Source: Bacteroidia bacterium
GTDB lineage: Bacteria > Bacteroidota > Bacteroidia > AKYH767-A > OLB10
Reading direction: 5' to 3'
Length of the DNA stretch: 64,000 nt
Assembly (NCBI GenBank): GCA_037045145.1
Contig: JBAOIA010000012.1
Span: forward strand, 62,001 to 126,000
Of the stretch, positions 51,257 to 60,994 are shown one piece after another. The notes below the pieces were generated by a model. That model saw only the letters and a program-made list of their open reading frames with translations. It was not told the DNA's origin and ran no database searches. Position 1 is the first letter of the stretch. Each line of letters starts with the position of its first letter. The translations under genes were made by a program, and so were the position numbers.

Positions 51257-52141
51257 CTATCTTAAAACATACGATGTGGCACCACTGAGGTTACCATCAA
51301 TATACACTTCTATCAGATAGGTTCCAGGGGTAAATATTCTATCATTCTCCTCATAACTCAGGCAATTGTCAACAGTTGCGTTTTCGTAGCGCAGAGAAGA
51401 AACAACCGTACACATTACCTCTTCTCCACTAGCCATTTTAAACGATTCTGATCCTGTAGAGCGATTGCCCATAACCTTTCCACCCGGCTCAATGATTCTG
51501 AGATAAACATTTTTTTCGCCTGATTTGGCAATTTTATTTTCAAGAACAGAAAAACATACATCCATTTTATTAGTACGTTTTGATAAAGCCGTTGACACAA
51601 ATTTGCCATTGCCTTTCTTCTTGAAAGTAGAAACTTTGAAATATTCGGACTTCAATACCGATGCTGTGTTGACAGTTGCTTCTAAATTTTTTGAAAGTGT
51701 TTCTACAGTGCCTGATAATTGTGTATTATCATCTTTAAGCTTTTGATTCTCTACCATCAGGGCATCTATCTTATCCAAATATTCATCACGCAATTTTTTG
51801 AGTGACTCCAATTCGGCCATCAGTTTTTTATTTAAAGCAGTGCTGTTGCCTTCGCTTTTCAATAATTTCTGAATGCGTACTTTCTGTTCATCTATTTTAC
51901 TATTGGCCTCTGTTAAAAGACTGTCCAGATTGTCATTGATACCCTTGTACTTGTTTAGCTCTTCAATAGTGGCACCCAATTCTTTTTCAACATCAACACG
52001 TGCTGTAATGAGGCTGTCTTTGGTAACTTCAAAAACCTCTGTGGTTGATGTGTGATTGCGCCATTGATAAACGTTAAACAATGCCGAAGCAGCAAATAAA
52101 ACAATCCAAATACGATTATTCCCTTTACTTTGGTTTTCCAT
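51257..52141 (-). CDS. Membrane-anchored coiled-coil protein
   Basis: A 294-residue protein with a membrane segment at ~10-28, a long coiled coil (~45-175; Lys/Glu/Leu heptads, 'ELNKYKGINDNLDSLL', 'LMAELESLKKLRDEYLDKIDALM', 'LKDDNTQLSGTVETLSKNL') and a C-terminal beta-rich domain ('FTPGTYLIEVYIDGNLSGA'). I do not recognise a family. It would sit in the inner membrane with the coil in the periplasm. The C-terminal domain with 'TYLIEVYIDGNLSG' resembles a beta-sandwich. Confidence 0.6.
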   Translation of the reverse strand: MENQSKGNNRIWIVLFAASALFNVYQWRNHTSTTEVFEVTKDSLITARVDVEKELGATIEELNKYKGINDNLDSLLTEANSKIDEQKVRIQKLLKSEGNSTALNKKLMAELESLKKLRDEYLDKIDALMVENQKLKDDNTQLSGTVETLSKNLEATVNTASVLKSEYFKVSTFKKKGNGKFVSTALSKRTNKMDVCFSVLENKIAKSGEKNVYLRIIEPGGKVMGNRSTGSESFKMASGEEVMCTVVSSLRYENATVDNCLSYEENDRIFTPGTYLIEVYIDGNLSGATSYVLR

Positions 52142-52249
52142 GATTATATTTTTATAGATTAATTAACAAAGGTAATATGTAATTCTATCTAAACAACCCC
52201 TGTGTGTCAAGGTTTTGAACAGGCACATTGTCAACAAATAAACATAAAA

Positions 52250-53299
52250 TCAGAACACGAAACGGGCACTTGGAGCCACAGAAAGTGTTGAAAAATCTGC
52301 CGCAAGATATTTGAAGTATGCCGCAAGGCATATCATGCCACCATTGTCGGTACAAAGCGAAAGAGGTGGAATATGCACTTGCCAGTTACTCTTAACTGCT
52401 TCTTCGGTAATGGCTTTTCGTAGTCCGCTGTTTGCCGAAACACCGCCTGCAATGGCAATATTGCTGATGCCTGTTTCAATTGCTGCCTTCTTTAATTTAA
52501 GCATCAGTGTTTTTACAATGGTATATTGTACGGAGGCACATAAATCATCTCTGTTTGTAGTAACGAAAGTGGGGTTCTGAACAAGTTGTTTCTTTAAAAA
52601 ATATAGAACAGAAGTTTTTAATCCGCTAAAGGAATAATTAAGTCCGGGTAGGTTTGCTACCGGAAAATGAAATGCTTTTGGGTTGCCATGCTGTGCATAT
52701 TTATCAATAAGCGGCCCACCGGGATATGGTAATTCAAATACTTTGGCAATTTTATCAAAAGCCTCACCGGCAGCGTCATCAAGTGTCTGCCCAAGTATTT
52801 CCATTTGATGAGGTGAAGTTACTCTGACAATTTGTGTGTGGCCTCCGGAAACTGTGAGACATAAAAATGGAAATGATGGAGTTCTGCCCTCCTGTCCTTC
52901 TAAACTTAAAAAATTAGCAAGTACGTGTGCTTTCATGTGGTTGACTTCTATTAGTGGCTTGTTTAATGCAGCACCTATAGCCTTGGCAAAAGAAACACCT
53001 ACCATTAGTGAGCCAATAAGTCCGGGTCCACGGGTAAATGCAATTGCATCAATATCTTTAAGGTTAATGTCCGCTTCTTGCAAAGCCTGATTCACAACGG
53101 GAACAATGTTTGACTGATGTGCCCTGCTGGCTAATTCGGGAACCACTCCACCATATTTCTGATGTACTGTTTGGTTGGCAATAACGTTTGACATAATATG
53201 CAAATTGCGACTAACAGCAGCAGAGGTTTCATCACATGATGATTCAATGCCAAGTATTACTATGTCTTTTTTATTCGTTTCCGTCACCTTTTTACACAC
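52250..53299 (-). CDS. tsaD: tRNA N6-threonylcarbamoyladenosine modification protein TsaD
   Basis: A 349-residue Kae1/TsaD protein. 'ILGIESSCDETSAAV', the metal motif H-x3-H in 'EVNHMKAHVLANF', 'TVSGGHTQIV' and 'AGGVSANSGLR' are diagnostic. It transfers the threonylcarbamoyl group to A37 of tRNAs with TsaB and TsaE. The start is GTG at 53299 (a second GTG at 53287 is possible). TAACTTTG on the minus strand at 53321-53314 is its likely -7 element. It is divergent from the TamB-like gene. Confidence 0.95.
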   Translation of the reverse strand: MCKKVTETNKKDIVILGIESSCDETSAAVSRNLHIMSNVIANQTVHQKYGGVVPELASRAHQSNIVPVVNQALQEADINLKDIDAIAFTRGPGLIGSLMVGVSFAKAIGAALNKPLIEVNHMKAHVLANFLSLEGQEGRTPSFPFLCLTVSGGHTQIVRVTSPHQMEILGQTLDDAAGEAFDKIAKVFELPYPGGPLIDKYAQHGNPKAFHFPVANLPGLNYSFSGLKTSVLYFLKKQLVQNPTFVTTNRDDLCASVQYTIVKTLMLKLKKAAIETGISNIAIAGGVSANSGLRKAITEEAVKSNWQVHIPPLSLCTDNGGMICLAAYFKYLAADFSTLSVAPSARFVF

Positions 53300-53313
53300 T
53301 AAAAATATGGCAG

Positions 53314-53321
53314 CAAAGTTA
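53314..53321 (-). promoter_or_regulatory. Putative -7 promoter element of tsaD
   Basis: Reads TAACTTTG on the minus strand (TAnnTTTG), 14 bases before the GTG at 53299. Confidence 0.4.
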
Positions 53322-53548
53322 GGAGGAAAAATCAGTTTATCGGTCAGGATTCAAAACACATATCATTAACCATCTCAATGCAATGAATTTAAGATAAAAT
53401 AACAAGGGTGTGGCATTATTTTTAGGGTGGTATTGGCAATTACACTTAAATAATTACACTATTTTTATCCGCTTCAAAACAACAGGTCATCAGGAAGTTT
53501 TTTAAAATATTACTAATTACAACAGGAGCATTACTGCTGCTGCTTTTT

Positions 53549-56500
53549 TTGTTTTCTGTCAGCTTACGATTTCAAAAAGTTCAAAGTTGGGTTGTTGACC
53601 GTGTAACCGGATACTTATCATCTGAATTAAATACAACAGTTCATATTGGCGGAGTAAGGTTTGTGTTGATTAAGAGTGTCTATCTTGATGATGTGTTTAT
53701 TGCCGACCAGCAAGAGGATACACTTTTATATGCCAAACACCTTACGGCAACAGTGGCCTTTCAATCATTATTTATAAGAAATAAAAAACTGATTCTTGAT
53801 GAAGTGCAGTTAGACAAAGCACGAATTGCGTTGTCAAAGTCGAAAAGTACACGCGATATGAACTTCGATTTTATTGTAAATTATTTCAGTTCGCCTTCAA
53901 AAGACACAACAGCATCACCATTCTATTTTGCTGTGAACAGGGTAATTTTAAGCAATATACATTTCACCTATCGCGATTTTAAATGGGATGATAAAACACC
54001 GTGTATTGATTTTGAAGATATTGATGTTTCAGACTTTAGTGCAAACCTTTACAACATAAAACCAACTGACAGCTCGTTTTCTTTTTATGGCAGTAAAATA
54101 TCTCTGAAAGAAAAATCAGGATTTAAAATAAACTCATTTAGTACGTATGCTGCATTTTATAATGACAGTATGTCGTTTAATAAAGTTCTGATACGCACTC
54201 CCTACTCTTCTATTGATGCCGGACACTACAGTATGTCATACAACAGTATTACAGACTTTGGAGACTACATCAATAAAGTGATGATGAAAGGTGAATTTAA
54301 TGAAAGTATAATTTCATCAAACGACATTCAGTATTTTGCCGAAGAGCTTTTTGGCTTAGATAAACGTGTTGAATTTAGTGGCACTGCAAGAGGTACAGTC
54401 AGTAACCTTAAAACCAAAAAACTTAAAATAGCCTATGGCAAAAATACACGATTTGAAGGTGATGTCAGTCTTAATGGTTTACCAGATGTAAACACCACTT
54501 TTATTAATCTAAACATAAAACATTTATCAACCGACAAGGCCGATATTGAATCTATTAAACAATATCCATTTACAGAGCAGCAGTACATAAAAGTACCTGA
54601 TAACATTTCTGAGTTAGGAAAGATTGTTTACAGAGGTGTATTTACCGGATTTTATAACGATTTTGTTTCGTATGGCAACATTACAACAGCTATTGGCAAT
54701 CTGTCAACCGATGTAAATTTGAAATTTAAAAACAAAGCTGACGAGTCAACGTACTCAGGAAAACTAACAGCTGATAATTTTGATATTGGTAAATTCTGGC
54801 GTTTGGGAAATGCTGTAGGAACAATCAGCTTTAACGCACAGCTAAATGGTACAGGATTTACATCAGAGAAAGTTAATGCACGAATGACAGGAATGGTGAG
54901 TCATGTAAATTTAAACGGATATGACTATTCAAACATCAACTTAGATGCCGATGTAGCCCGGAAACTTTTTAACGGAGCATTAAACATGATTGACAGAAAT
55001 GCTCAGGTCTCGTTTAAAGGGAGTATTGATTTCAGAGAGAAAAAGCCTTTATTTGACTTTAATGCTATAGTTAAAAACGCTGCATTGACAAAACTTAACC
55101 TCATTAAAAGAGATACTTCTGCATTGCTTTCTACTGAAGCAAACCTAAACATGCGTGGATTTAATTTTGATGAATTTGAAGGAAAACTACTACTAAAAAA
55201 TATTAATTACTCTGAAGAATTTAAATCTGCTTTTGTAGAAAAAATATTGGTTCAGTCGGGGATGGAGAATAACAACAGAAACTTTAATGTCAATTCTGAT
55301 TTATTAGATTTAAATATTAATGGTCAATATATCTTATCAAAAATTATTTATTCATTCGGTCATGTGCTCAACTGCCATCTGCCACCCTTTATGCTCAAAC
55401 TTGCACCTGATATAGAGAAGACCAATACCATTTTCTCATTCGATGGAAAAATAAAAAATGTGAACTCTGTGTTGAATATATTTACTCCTGGGCTGTCGGT
55501 AAGCAATCAAACAGTGTTTTCCGGAAGGCTAAACCGTCAGCATTGTGAAATAGAAATGGAAGCAACATCACCGTGGATTAATTACAATAACATTGAAAAC
55601 AAAAACATTAAACTCACTTCAAACAACAAAAACAATTTATTGAACATTGATTTGTCTGCCTCTCAGATCAAAATCTCTGACAGTTTGATATTAAAAAACA
55701 TTTTGTTTGATGCAGAGACACAAAAAAACAAATCATCTATTTCACTTACCGTTGCCAATGATTCGCTTTCTACATCAAAAGTTCGTCTTGCTACAGAGCA
55801 GACCTACACAAATGGTGCAACACGTTTTCATCTACTTGAATCATTGTTACAGTTTAAAGGCGAGAAGTGGCAGGTTGATCCTTCAAACGAGATTTTATTC
55901 GATTCAGCATCTATTTCATTTAGCAATGTGTTGTTTACCAACAAAAGTCAATCACTAATGCTGCAGGGCAAGGTCAGCCACAACAAAGAAGATGTATTGA
56001 TTTTAAATCTATTTAAGTTTAAAATTCCGCTATTAAATGATTTACTTGCCATGTATGATATAAAAACAGGTGGCGCAGCAAGTGGTACCTTAAATTTCAG
56101 TTCGCTTTATCAGACAGCAATCATTACAGGCGAAATGCGTGTTGACAGTTTTGCATTCAATGACGAATCATTAGGTAATGCCATTGTAAGTTTTGACTGG
56201 TTGACTGACCAAAAGAAATTGCATATTGAAGGTGCCATTGAACAGAATAACAGAAACAGTGCCGTTGTAAAAGGTGATTATATTTTCAAACCTAAAAACG
56301 ATGAGTTAAGTTTTAATATTAAATTTGATAAACTAAGTATAGCACCATTAGAAAGATACCTGAAAGGATTTGCAAGTAAAATTACAGGACTTGCAACCGG
56401 TGAATTAAATCTTACAGGATTAGCAAAAGCGCCTAACTTAACCGGTAAAGCAAGACTACAACGGGCTTCCATGCTGATTGATTATCTTAATACACGATAC

Positions 56501-57907
56501 GCCATTTTACCTGAACAGGACATTGTCTTTGATGAAAAGTATATTGCATTCAACAATGTTGGAATTACAGACGATCAAAATCACAAAGGGTCTGTTGATG
56601 GAAAAATATTTCATAATCATTTTACTGATTTCACTTTCAGTCTGAAAGTTGATGCAAAGAAACTACAATGTCTGAACACCAATGCTTCTCAAAACGAATT
56701 GTTTTATGGTAAAGCATTTGCAACAGGATATGCTAAAATTATTGGAACATTAAACTTGTTGAAATTAGATGTCGTGGCACGCTCGGAAGCAGGCACACAG
56801 ATTTTCATTCCACTTTCAAACCCTGAAGAAGTTACACAAAGTAGTTTTATAACTTTTATCAATGTCAATGATACAGCCACCAAGCATGTTGTCATCAACA
56901 ATAAAGTTGACTTGACCGGAATACAAATGGATTTACAACTTGAAGCAACACCCGATGCTGAGATTCAGCTGATATTTGATTCAAAGGTTGGTGATGTGAT
57001 GCGCGGCAATGGTACAGGAAATTTAAGGATGTTGATCTCGCAGGCAGGTGATTTTTCCATGTATGGCGACTACAATATTCTTGCAGGTGATTATTTGTTT
57101 ACACTGCAAAATATCGTTAACAAAAGATTTAAAATTCAGAGTGGACAGATTCAATGGGCAGGCTCTCCCTATGATGCAACAATAAACATCAATGCCAAAT
57201 ACAACCTTCGAGCTTCAACATTTGATTTGATACCTGACTCGTCAAACCGCAGCAGAGTACCGGTTGAAGTATTGCTGCAGTTAAAGAATAATCTGATGAG
57301 CCCAGATGTGGTTTTTAATGTCAACGTACCAAATGCTACACCTGCAGTACGCACAAGTCTGAGCAGTATTTTAGGTAATGAACGCGAAATGAACAGGCAG
57401 GTTTTCAGCCTTCTCGTGTTAAACCGTTTTTCACCACCTGAAGGAAAAAACACCTCTGAAGAAAGCGGTTCTGGTAATGCAGTTGGTCAGAACCTTAGTG
57501 AGTTTGTTTCGCAGCAGCTATCGAACTGGGCATCGCAGTTAAGTGATAAATTTAATATAGGTTTAAACTATCGTCCCGGTGATGCACTTAACAAAGATGA
57601 GTTTGATGTTTCTATTTCTACTGAGTTGTTCAGAAACAGAGTTGCTGTTGAAAGTAATGTTGGTGTTGCAAACAACAGTAATCAAACATCTAGCATCATT
57701 GGTGATTTTCAGGTAGAATTTAAAATCAGCAAAGACGGAAACCTTCGTGCAAAGGCTTTTAATAAAACCAATACAAATAATCTCATCAACAACCTAAACT
57801 CGCAATACACACAAGGAATTGGTGTTTTTTACAGAAAAGAATTTAACACTGTTTCAGACTTAGTAGAGACTTTCAGAAAAAGAAATAAAAAAGCAGCACC
57901 AAATTAA
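53549..57907 (+). CDS. TamB-like translocation/assembly protein (DUF490)
   Basis: At least 1452 residues. It has an N-terminal membrane helix ('FKILLITTGALLLLLFLFSV', partly before the TTG at 53549), then a long beta-rich body with AsmA/TamB-like repeats ('LTADNFDIGKFWRLG', 'VKGDYIFKPKNDELSFNIKFDKLSIAPL') and the DUF490 C-terminus ('NGTGNLRMLISQAGDFSMYGDYNILAGDYLFTLQNIVNKRF'-type, 'SNWASQLSDKFNIGLNYRPGD'). TamB forms a lipid- or protein-conducting groove across the periplasm. The frame is open to 53450 without ATG, GTG or TTG before 53549, although the membrane helix needs the earlier codons, so the true start is unresolved. It overlaps the convergent ATP-grasp-like gene by 4 bases. Confidence 0.85.
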   Translation: MFSVSLRFQKVQSWVVDRVTGYLSSELNTTVHIGGVRFVLIKSVYLDDVFIADQQEDTLLYAKHLTATVAFQSLFIRNKKLILDEVQLDKARIALSKSKSTRDMNFDFIVNYFSSPSKDTTASPFYFAVNRVILSNIHFTYRDFKWDDKTPCIDFEDIDVSDFSANLYNIKPTDSSFSFYGSKISLKEKSGFKINSFSTYAAFYNDSMSFNKVLIRTPYSSIDAGHYSMSYNSITDFGDYINKVMMKGEFNESIISSNDIQYFAEELFGLDKRVEFSGTARGTVSNLKTKKLKIAYGKNTRFEGDVSLNGLPDVNTTFINLNIKHLSTDKADIESIKQYPFTEQQYIKVPDNISELGKIVYRGVFTGFYNDFVSYGNITTAIGNLSTDVNLKFKNKADESTYSGKLTADNFDIGKFWRLGNAVGTISFNAQLNGTGFTSEKVNARMTGMVSHVNLNGYDYSNINLDADVARKLFNGALNMIDRNAQVSFKGSIDFREKKPLFDFNAIVKNAALTKLNLIKRDTSALLSTEANLNMRGFNFDEFEGKLLLKNINYSEEFKSAFVEKILVQSGMENNNRNFNVNSDLLDLNINGQYILSKIIYSFGHVLNCHLPPFMLKLAPDIEKTNTIFSFDGKIKNVNSVLNIFTPGLSVSNQTVFSGRLNRQHCEIEMEATSPWINYNNIENKNIKLTSNNKNNLLNIDLSASQIKISDSLILKNILFDAETQKNKSSISLTVANDSLSTSKVRLATEQTYTNGATRFHLLESLLQFKGEKWQVDPSNEILFDSASISFSNVLFTNKSQSLMLQGKVSHNKEDVLILNLFKFKIPLLNDLLAMYDIKTGGAASGTLNFSSLYQTAIITGEMRVDSFAFNDESLGNAIVSFDWLTDQKKLHIEGAIEQNNRNSAVVKGDYIFKPKNDELSFNIKFDKLSIAPLERYLKGFASKITGLATGELNLTGLAKAPNLTGKARLQRASMLIDYLNTRYAILPEQDIVFDEKYIAFNNVGITDDQNHKGSVDGKIFHNHFTDFTFSLKVDAKKLQCLNTNASQNELFYGKAFATGYAKIIGTLNLLKLDVVARSEAGTQIFIPLSNPEEVTQSSFITFINVNDTATKHVVINNKVDLTGIQMDLQLEATPDAEIQLIFDSKVGDVMRGNGTGNLRMLISQAGDFSMYGDYNILAGDYLFTLQNIVNKRFKIQSGQIQWAGSPYDATININAKYNLRASTFDLIPDSSNRSRVPVEVLLQLKNNLMSPDVVFNVNVPNATPAVRTSLSSILGNEREMNRQVFSLLVLNRFSPPEGKNTSEESGSGNAVGQNLSEFVSQQLSNWASQLSDKFNIGLNYRPGDALNKDEFDVSISTELFRNRVAVESNVGVANNSNQTSSIIGDFQVEFKISKDGNLRAKAFNKTNTNNLINNLNSQYTQGIGVFYRKEFNTVSDLVETFRKRNKKAAPN

Positions 57908-59100
57908 ATTTCCATCAGCGAGCTACTTCCTCCCACCCAGGTTTTATTCTTGTTGTGACTAACACCAATCATCGCACCTTTACTTAATCTTGTAAGATTA
58001 AGTACCAACTGCGGTTTGGCATCAGCATCATCCCAAATATAGAGTAGGCGAACTTCGACTTTTGCAGCACCATCGGGTGTTTCCATACATGGCACATAAT
58101 TTACTTTACGCTGAAGTACATATTCCTTTCTTTTTTCAAATGGAATATTTTCAATATCAGTTGTTGTAACATCTATCAATACTCCACTACCAGCAAAAGA
58201 AAACAAGGGCTTCAAAACAAAATCATTTAAATTCAATTGAGACATGTCAACGTCACTTAAAAAATAACATTCCGATGCAAACCTGCTCTTAATAAAAGGC
58301 ATGGTGTATTTACTTATTCTGAAAAACCAGTTTGGATGTCCTGCCCATTCCACTTCAACATCGTCAGTCAGATTAAATTCATTAATCAGGTCCTTTCGTT
58401 GAAGCAACTCATCAAAAATGACTCTGTTATAAATTCTGTGAATTGGGGTTTTTACACCATTTAAATCATAAAATAATTTTTTCCCTTCTTTCATTACTTT
58501 CGAAATACAAACCGGCTCAACTCCCGTATGTGTTTTTGTTTCCCAAAAGTCAATCCATGTTTTTTGTTTCTCGGGTTCTATTTCAAGTAAGATAACATTC
58601 TTTGAATTATGCTTACCAAGAATTACTTTGCGCATCAATGTGCGATGTTTCTCTATGTTCCATTCATTAAAAAAATGACTGAAGCCATCAGGTATTTGAA
58701 AATATTTTTCATAAGTGCGTGGCAGTAAATCCTGCCAGAAAAAAAGAGAAGCAAACCCTTGCAGCTCTATTAACTGAGGTAAATAATTTCCATTATCATC
58801 TTTGCAGATGGCAAAATCTATCGCAATAAAATGCGGATGTTTATGTTCATTCGGAACTTTTAATCCGTGAGGTATAGCCTGCTCACTTTTCAGCAGGTAA
58901 TCAGGAGCCAAGGATTGCATTAAAATTTCATTGCCTGCTTCAATGAGCAACTCTTTTAACTCTTTTGTAATAAATACAGGTGACTCTGCAATTCGGAATT
59001 CTACTTTTTTGTCGTAAAGATTATTAAAATAGGCTAAAAAATCAGCATAAGTTTCTTCCGTAAACTCTTTTAAATATTTATCTCTAATTTCCTTAATCAT
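57904..59100 (-). CDS. ATP-grasp-like hypothetical protein
   Basis: A 398-residue protein of a conserved family. Segments 'LIELQGFASLFFWQ', 'IHRIYNRVIFDEL', 'NDFVLKPLFSFAGSGVLID', 'EVRLLYIWDD' and 'NLTRLSKGAMIGV' recall the nucleotide-binding and metal-binding parts of ATP-grasp ligases. I infer an ATP-dependent carboxylate-amine or peptide ligase; no substrate can be named. It overlaps the end of the TamB-like gene by 4 bases on the opposite strand. The terminator hairpin at 59116-59143 is upstream of its start and belongs to the next gene. Confidence 0.6.
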   Translation of the reverse strand: MIKEIRDKYLKEFTEETYADFLAYFNNLYDKKVEFRIAESPVFITKELKELLIEAGNEILMQSLAPDYLLKSEQAIPHGLKVPNEHKHPHFIAIDFAICKDDNGNYLPQLIELQGFASLFFWQDLLPRTYEKYFQIPDGFSHFFNEWNIEKHRTLMRKVILGKHNSKNVILLEIEPEKQKTWIDFWETKTHTGVEPVCISKVMKEGKKLFYDLNGVKTPIHRIYNRVIFDELLQRKDLINEFNLTDDVEVEWAGHPNWFFRISKYTMPFIKSRFASECYFLSDVDMSQLNLNDFVLKPLFSFAGSGVLIDVTTTDIENIPFEKRKEYVLQRKVNYVPCMETPDGAAKVEVRLLYIWDDADAKPQLVLNLTRLSKGAMIGVSHNKNKTWVGGSSSLMEI

Positions 59101-59115
59101 TTGTCAAAAATAAAA

Positions 59116-59143
59116 AAGGGCGACTTACTTAAAAATCACCCTT
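59116..59143 (-). terminator. Terminator of the Tudor-like protein gene
   Basis: AAGGGCGA / TCACCCTT hairpin (one C-A mismatch) with a 12-base loop, followed on the minus strand by TTTTTTATTTTT. It lies 20 bases after the stop at 59163. Confidence 0.6.
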
Positions 59144-59162
59144 GCAAAATATTGTTCACTGT

Positions 59163-59567
59163 TTATAGTTTCTTTATTTCTCTTTCTGTAACCCATTTAT
59201 CCTTAAAAACAGTTTTATCATACTTAATATGGTATTTATTTTCTCCTACCTCAATTACTGTTGCAGGCTCAGGAATCATTCCATACTCTACTTCAACTCT
59301 ATCACCAACTTTAAACTTTGTTAATGGTTGTGCTGGTGCTTCTTTTGAAAAATCTTTTAGCCGATCTGCGGTAACCCACTCATTCCAACTTTCATCCCAA
59401 CCGTCATAAGTTACATAATAGGTATGATCTTCAGCATTAATCTTTAATATTTTACCGGGATACCAGGCACTATTTGACTTTATTTGTACTTTCTCATTAA
59501 CTTTTTGTGCATAGGTAATAGATACAAAACCTATTAAGAATAAACTGATGATTAATAGTTTTTTCAT
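59163..59567 (-). CDS. Secreted protein with two Tudor/agenet-like repeats
   Basis: A 134-residue protein with a signal peptide (1-20, 'TYAQ'). Two tandem copies of a small beta-barrel unit follow: 'VNEKVQIKSNSAWYPGKILKINAEDHTYYVTYDGWDESWNEWV' (~22-64) and 'VGDRVEVEYGMIPEPATVIEVGENKYHIKYD...KDKWV' (~86-128). This pattern (W/Y-P-G-K-I-L..., ...Y-D-G-W..WV) is that of Tudor-knot/agenet domains, which bind methylated or basic peptides in eukaryotes. Function in an exported bacterial protein is unknown. TATATTTG at 59592-59585 is its likely -7 element. Confidence 0.75.
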   Translation of the reverse strand: MKKLLIISLFLIGFVSITYAQKVNEKVQIKSNSAWYPGKILKINAEDHTYYVTYDGWDESWNEWVTADRLKDFSKEAPAQPLTKFKVGDRVEVEYGMIPEPATVIEVGENKYHIKYDKTVFKDKWVTEREIKKL

Positions 59568-59584
59568 TTTATTTATTTTTTTGT

Positions 59585-59592
59585 CAAATATA
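59585..59592 (-). promoter_or_regulatory. Putative -7 promoter element of the Tudor-like gene
   Basis: Reads TATATTTG on the minus strand (TAnnTTTG), 17 bases before the ATG at 59567. Confidence 0.4.
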
Positions 59593-59631
59593 GTATTTTA
59601 TTCAAATTATGATAGACATACAATGAACTAT

Positions 59632-59661
59632 TTTGCAAACCTCATAAAAAATTTATCTTGG
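59632..59661 (+). promoter_or_regulatory. Putative promoter of the O-antigen ligase-like gene (TTTG-N18-TATCTTGG)
   Basis: TTTG at 59632-59635 and TATCTTGG at 59654-59661 (one mismatch to TAnnTTTG) are 18 bases apart. The predicted start is about 50 bases before the ATG at 59717. Confidence 0.4.
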
Positions 59662-59716
59662 CGAATAGAATCCAACCTGTCCAACCGGAAATTTTGTTTG
59701 ATTTGCATTCTGTAAA

Positions 59717-60985
59717 ATGGTTCAGGACAAACAAGCATTAATCTTTAATTACTTATTCTGGCTAACAGGGTTTTTACTGCCATTTGACCAGCCATGGATA
59801 AATTATGCACTTGGACTTTTGCTAATGTCTTTCGTTCTGCAATGGCTAACCGGTAAATATCAAATTAAAATTCAGAATCCTTTGTTGTGGTTGCCTCTCT
59901 CCTATTTTCTGCTACATTGCATAGGTATGCTTTACACACAATCGCAATATGCAGGATGGATTGAAATAACAGCAAAAAGCTCTTTCCTTATTTTCCCTCT
60001 GTTTTTTTCTTCTAATGCTATTTCGCGTGAGATGATTAAGACTTATAAATTATTTTTTATAGCCGGTTGTGGCATAATTTGCTTATATAATCTATTGATT
60101 TCATTTAATCAATATCTGCAGCATGGCAACATGAGTTCCTTTTATTATGTTGCTCTTTCAAAGGGAATGCATGTGCAGTACCTTACAATTTATTTAAATC
60201 TTGCCATATTATTTATTTTAGAAATACTTTTTGACACTTCTTCACAAACTAAGACATTAAAAAAAGCATACTGGGCATTGATGGTTTTATTTTTCTTAGT
60301 CAATATCACCTTGCTTTCGAGCAGACTTGCTACCGTGGTATCGTACGCAACAATTTTATTTTATACCGTTGTGAGAATAATTTCGTCACCCAATTACATA
60401 CGCTATTTCATTCTTGCAGCATTGTTTGCAGCCTCTGTACTGACAATAGATTATTTTGTATTCAAAAAGATTAACCGTTTTGAGCAAGTAGAAATTTTTT
60501 TAAGCGAAAACACAAACTACGTTGACTTTTCAAAAACGGAATATAATAGTACGACCCTAAGAATTCCTCTTTGGATAAATGCTTATGAGGTCATTCAACG
60601 CAATCCGCTTTTTGGTGTTGGTACAGGCGATGTTAAGTCAAGTTTGGATTCTATCTACCTGAAAAATAAATTCACTTATGCACATCAGAATCACTTCAAT
60701 CCGCATAATCAATATCTCCAAACGGGAGTTGCTTTTGGACTGACAGGGATTTCTTTATTAATGCTTATGATGCTGATTCCACTCTACTATGCCATCAGGA
60801 ATAGGCATTATTTATTTATAGCATTTCAATGTATTTTTTTATTGAATATGCTCACAGAATCAATCTTAGAAAGACAGGCAGGTATTATTTTATTTTGTTT
60901 GTTTTATGCCATTTTCAGCACAAAAAACGTTACTGAAACTAAAAGTGCGTTCACGAACAAAACAATACGTAGTTTTACAGCCTAA
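59717..60985 (+). CDS. O-antigen ligase family membrane protein
   Basis: A 422-residue protein with ~12 hydrophobic segments and the family loop 'NPLFGVGTGDVKSSL...HNQYLQTGVAFGLTG' (~294-345), which carries the conserved His of Wzy_C-type ligases/polymerases. It probably joins or polymerises glycans on a lipid carrier. A DegT/StrS aminotransferase gene follows after 9 bases, supporting surface-sugar synthesis. Confidence 0.85.
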   Translation: MVQDKQALIFNYLFWLTGFLLPFDQPWINYALGLLLMSFVLQWLTGKYQIKIQNPLLWLPLSYFLLHCIGMLYTQSQYAGWIEITAKSSFLIFPLFFSSNAISREMIKTYKLFFIAGCGIICLYNLLISFNQYLQHGNMSSFYYVALSKGMHVQYLTIYLNLAILFILEILFDTSSQTKTLKKAYWALMVLFFLVNITLLSSRLATVVSYATILFYTVVRIISSPNYIRYFILAALFAASVLTIDYFVFKKINRFEQVEIFLSENTNYVDFSKTEYNSTTLRIPLWINAYEVIQRNPLFGVGTGDVKSSLDSIYLKNKFTYAHQNHFNPHNQYLQTGVAFGLTGISLLMLMMLIPLYYAIRNRHYLFIAFQCIFLLNMLTESILERQAGIILFCLFYAIFSTKNVTETKSAFTNKTIRSFTA

Positions 60986-60994
60986 TTTCAATTT

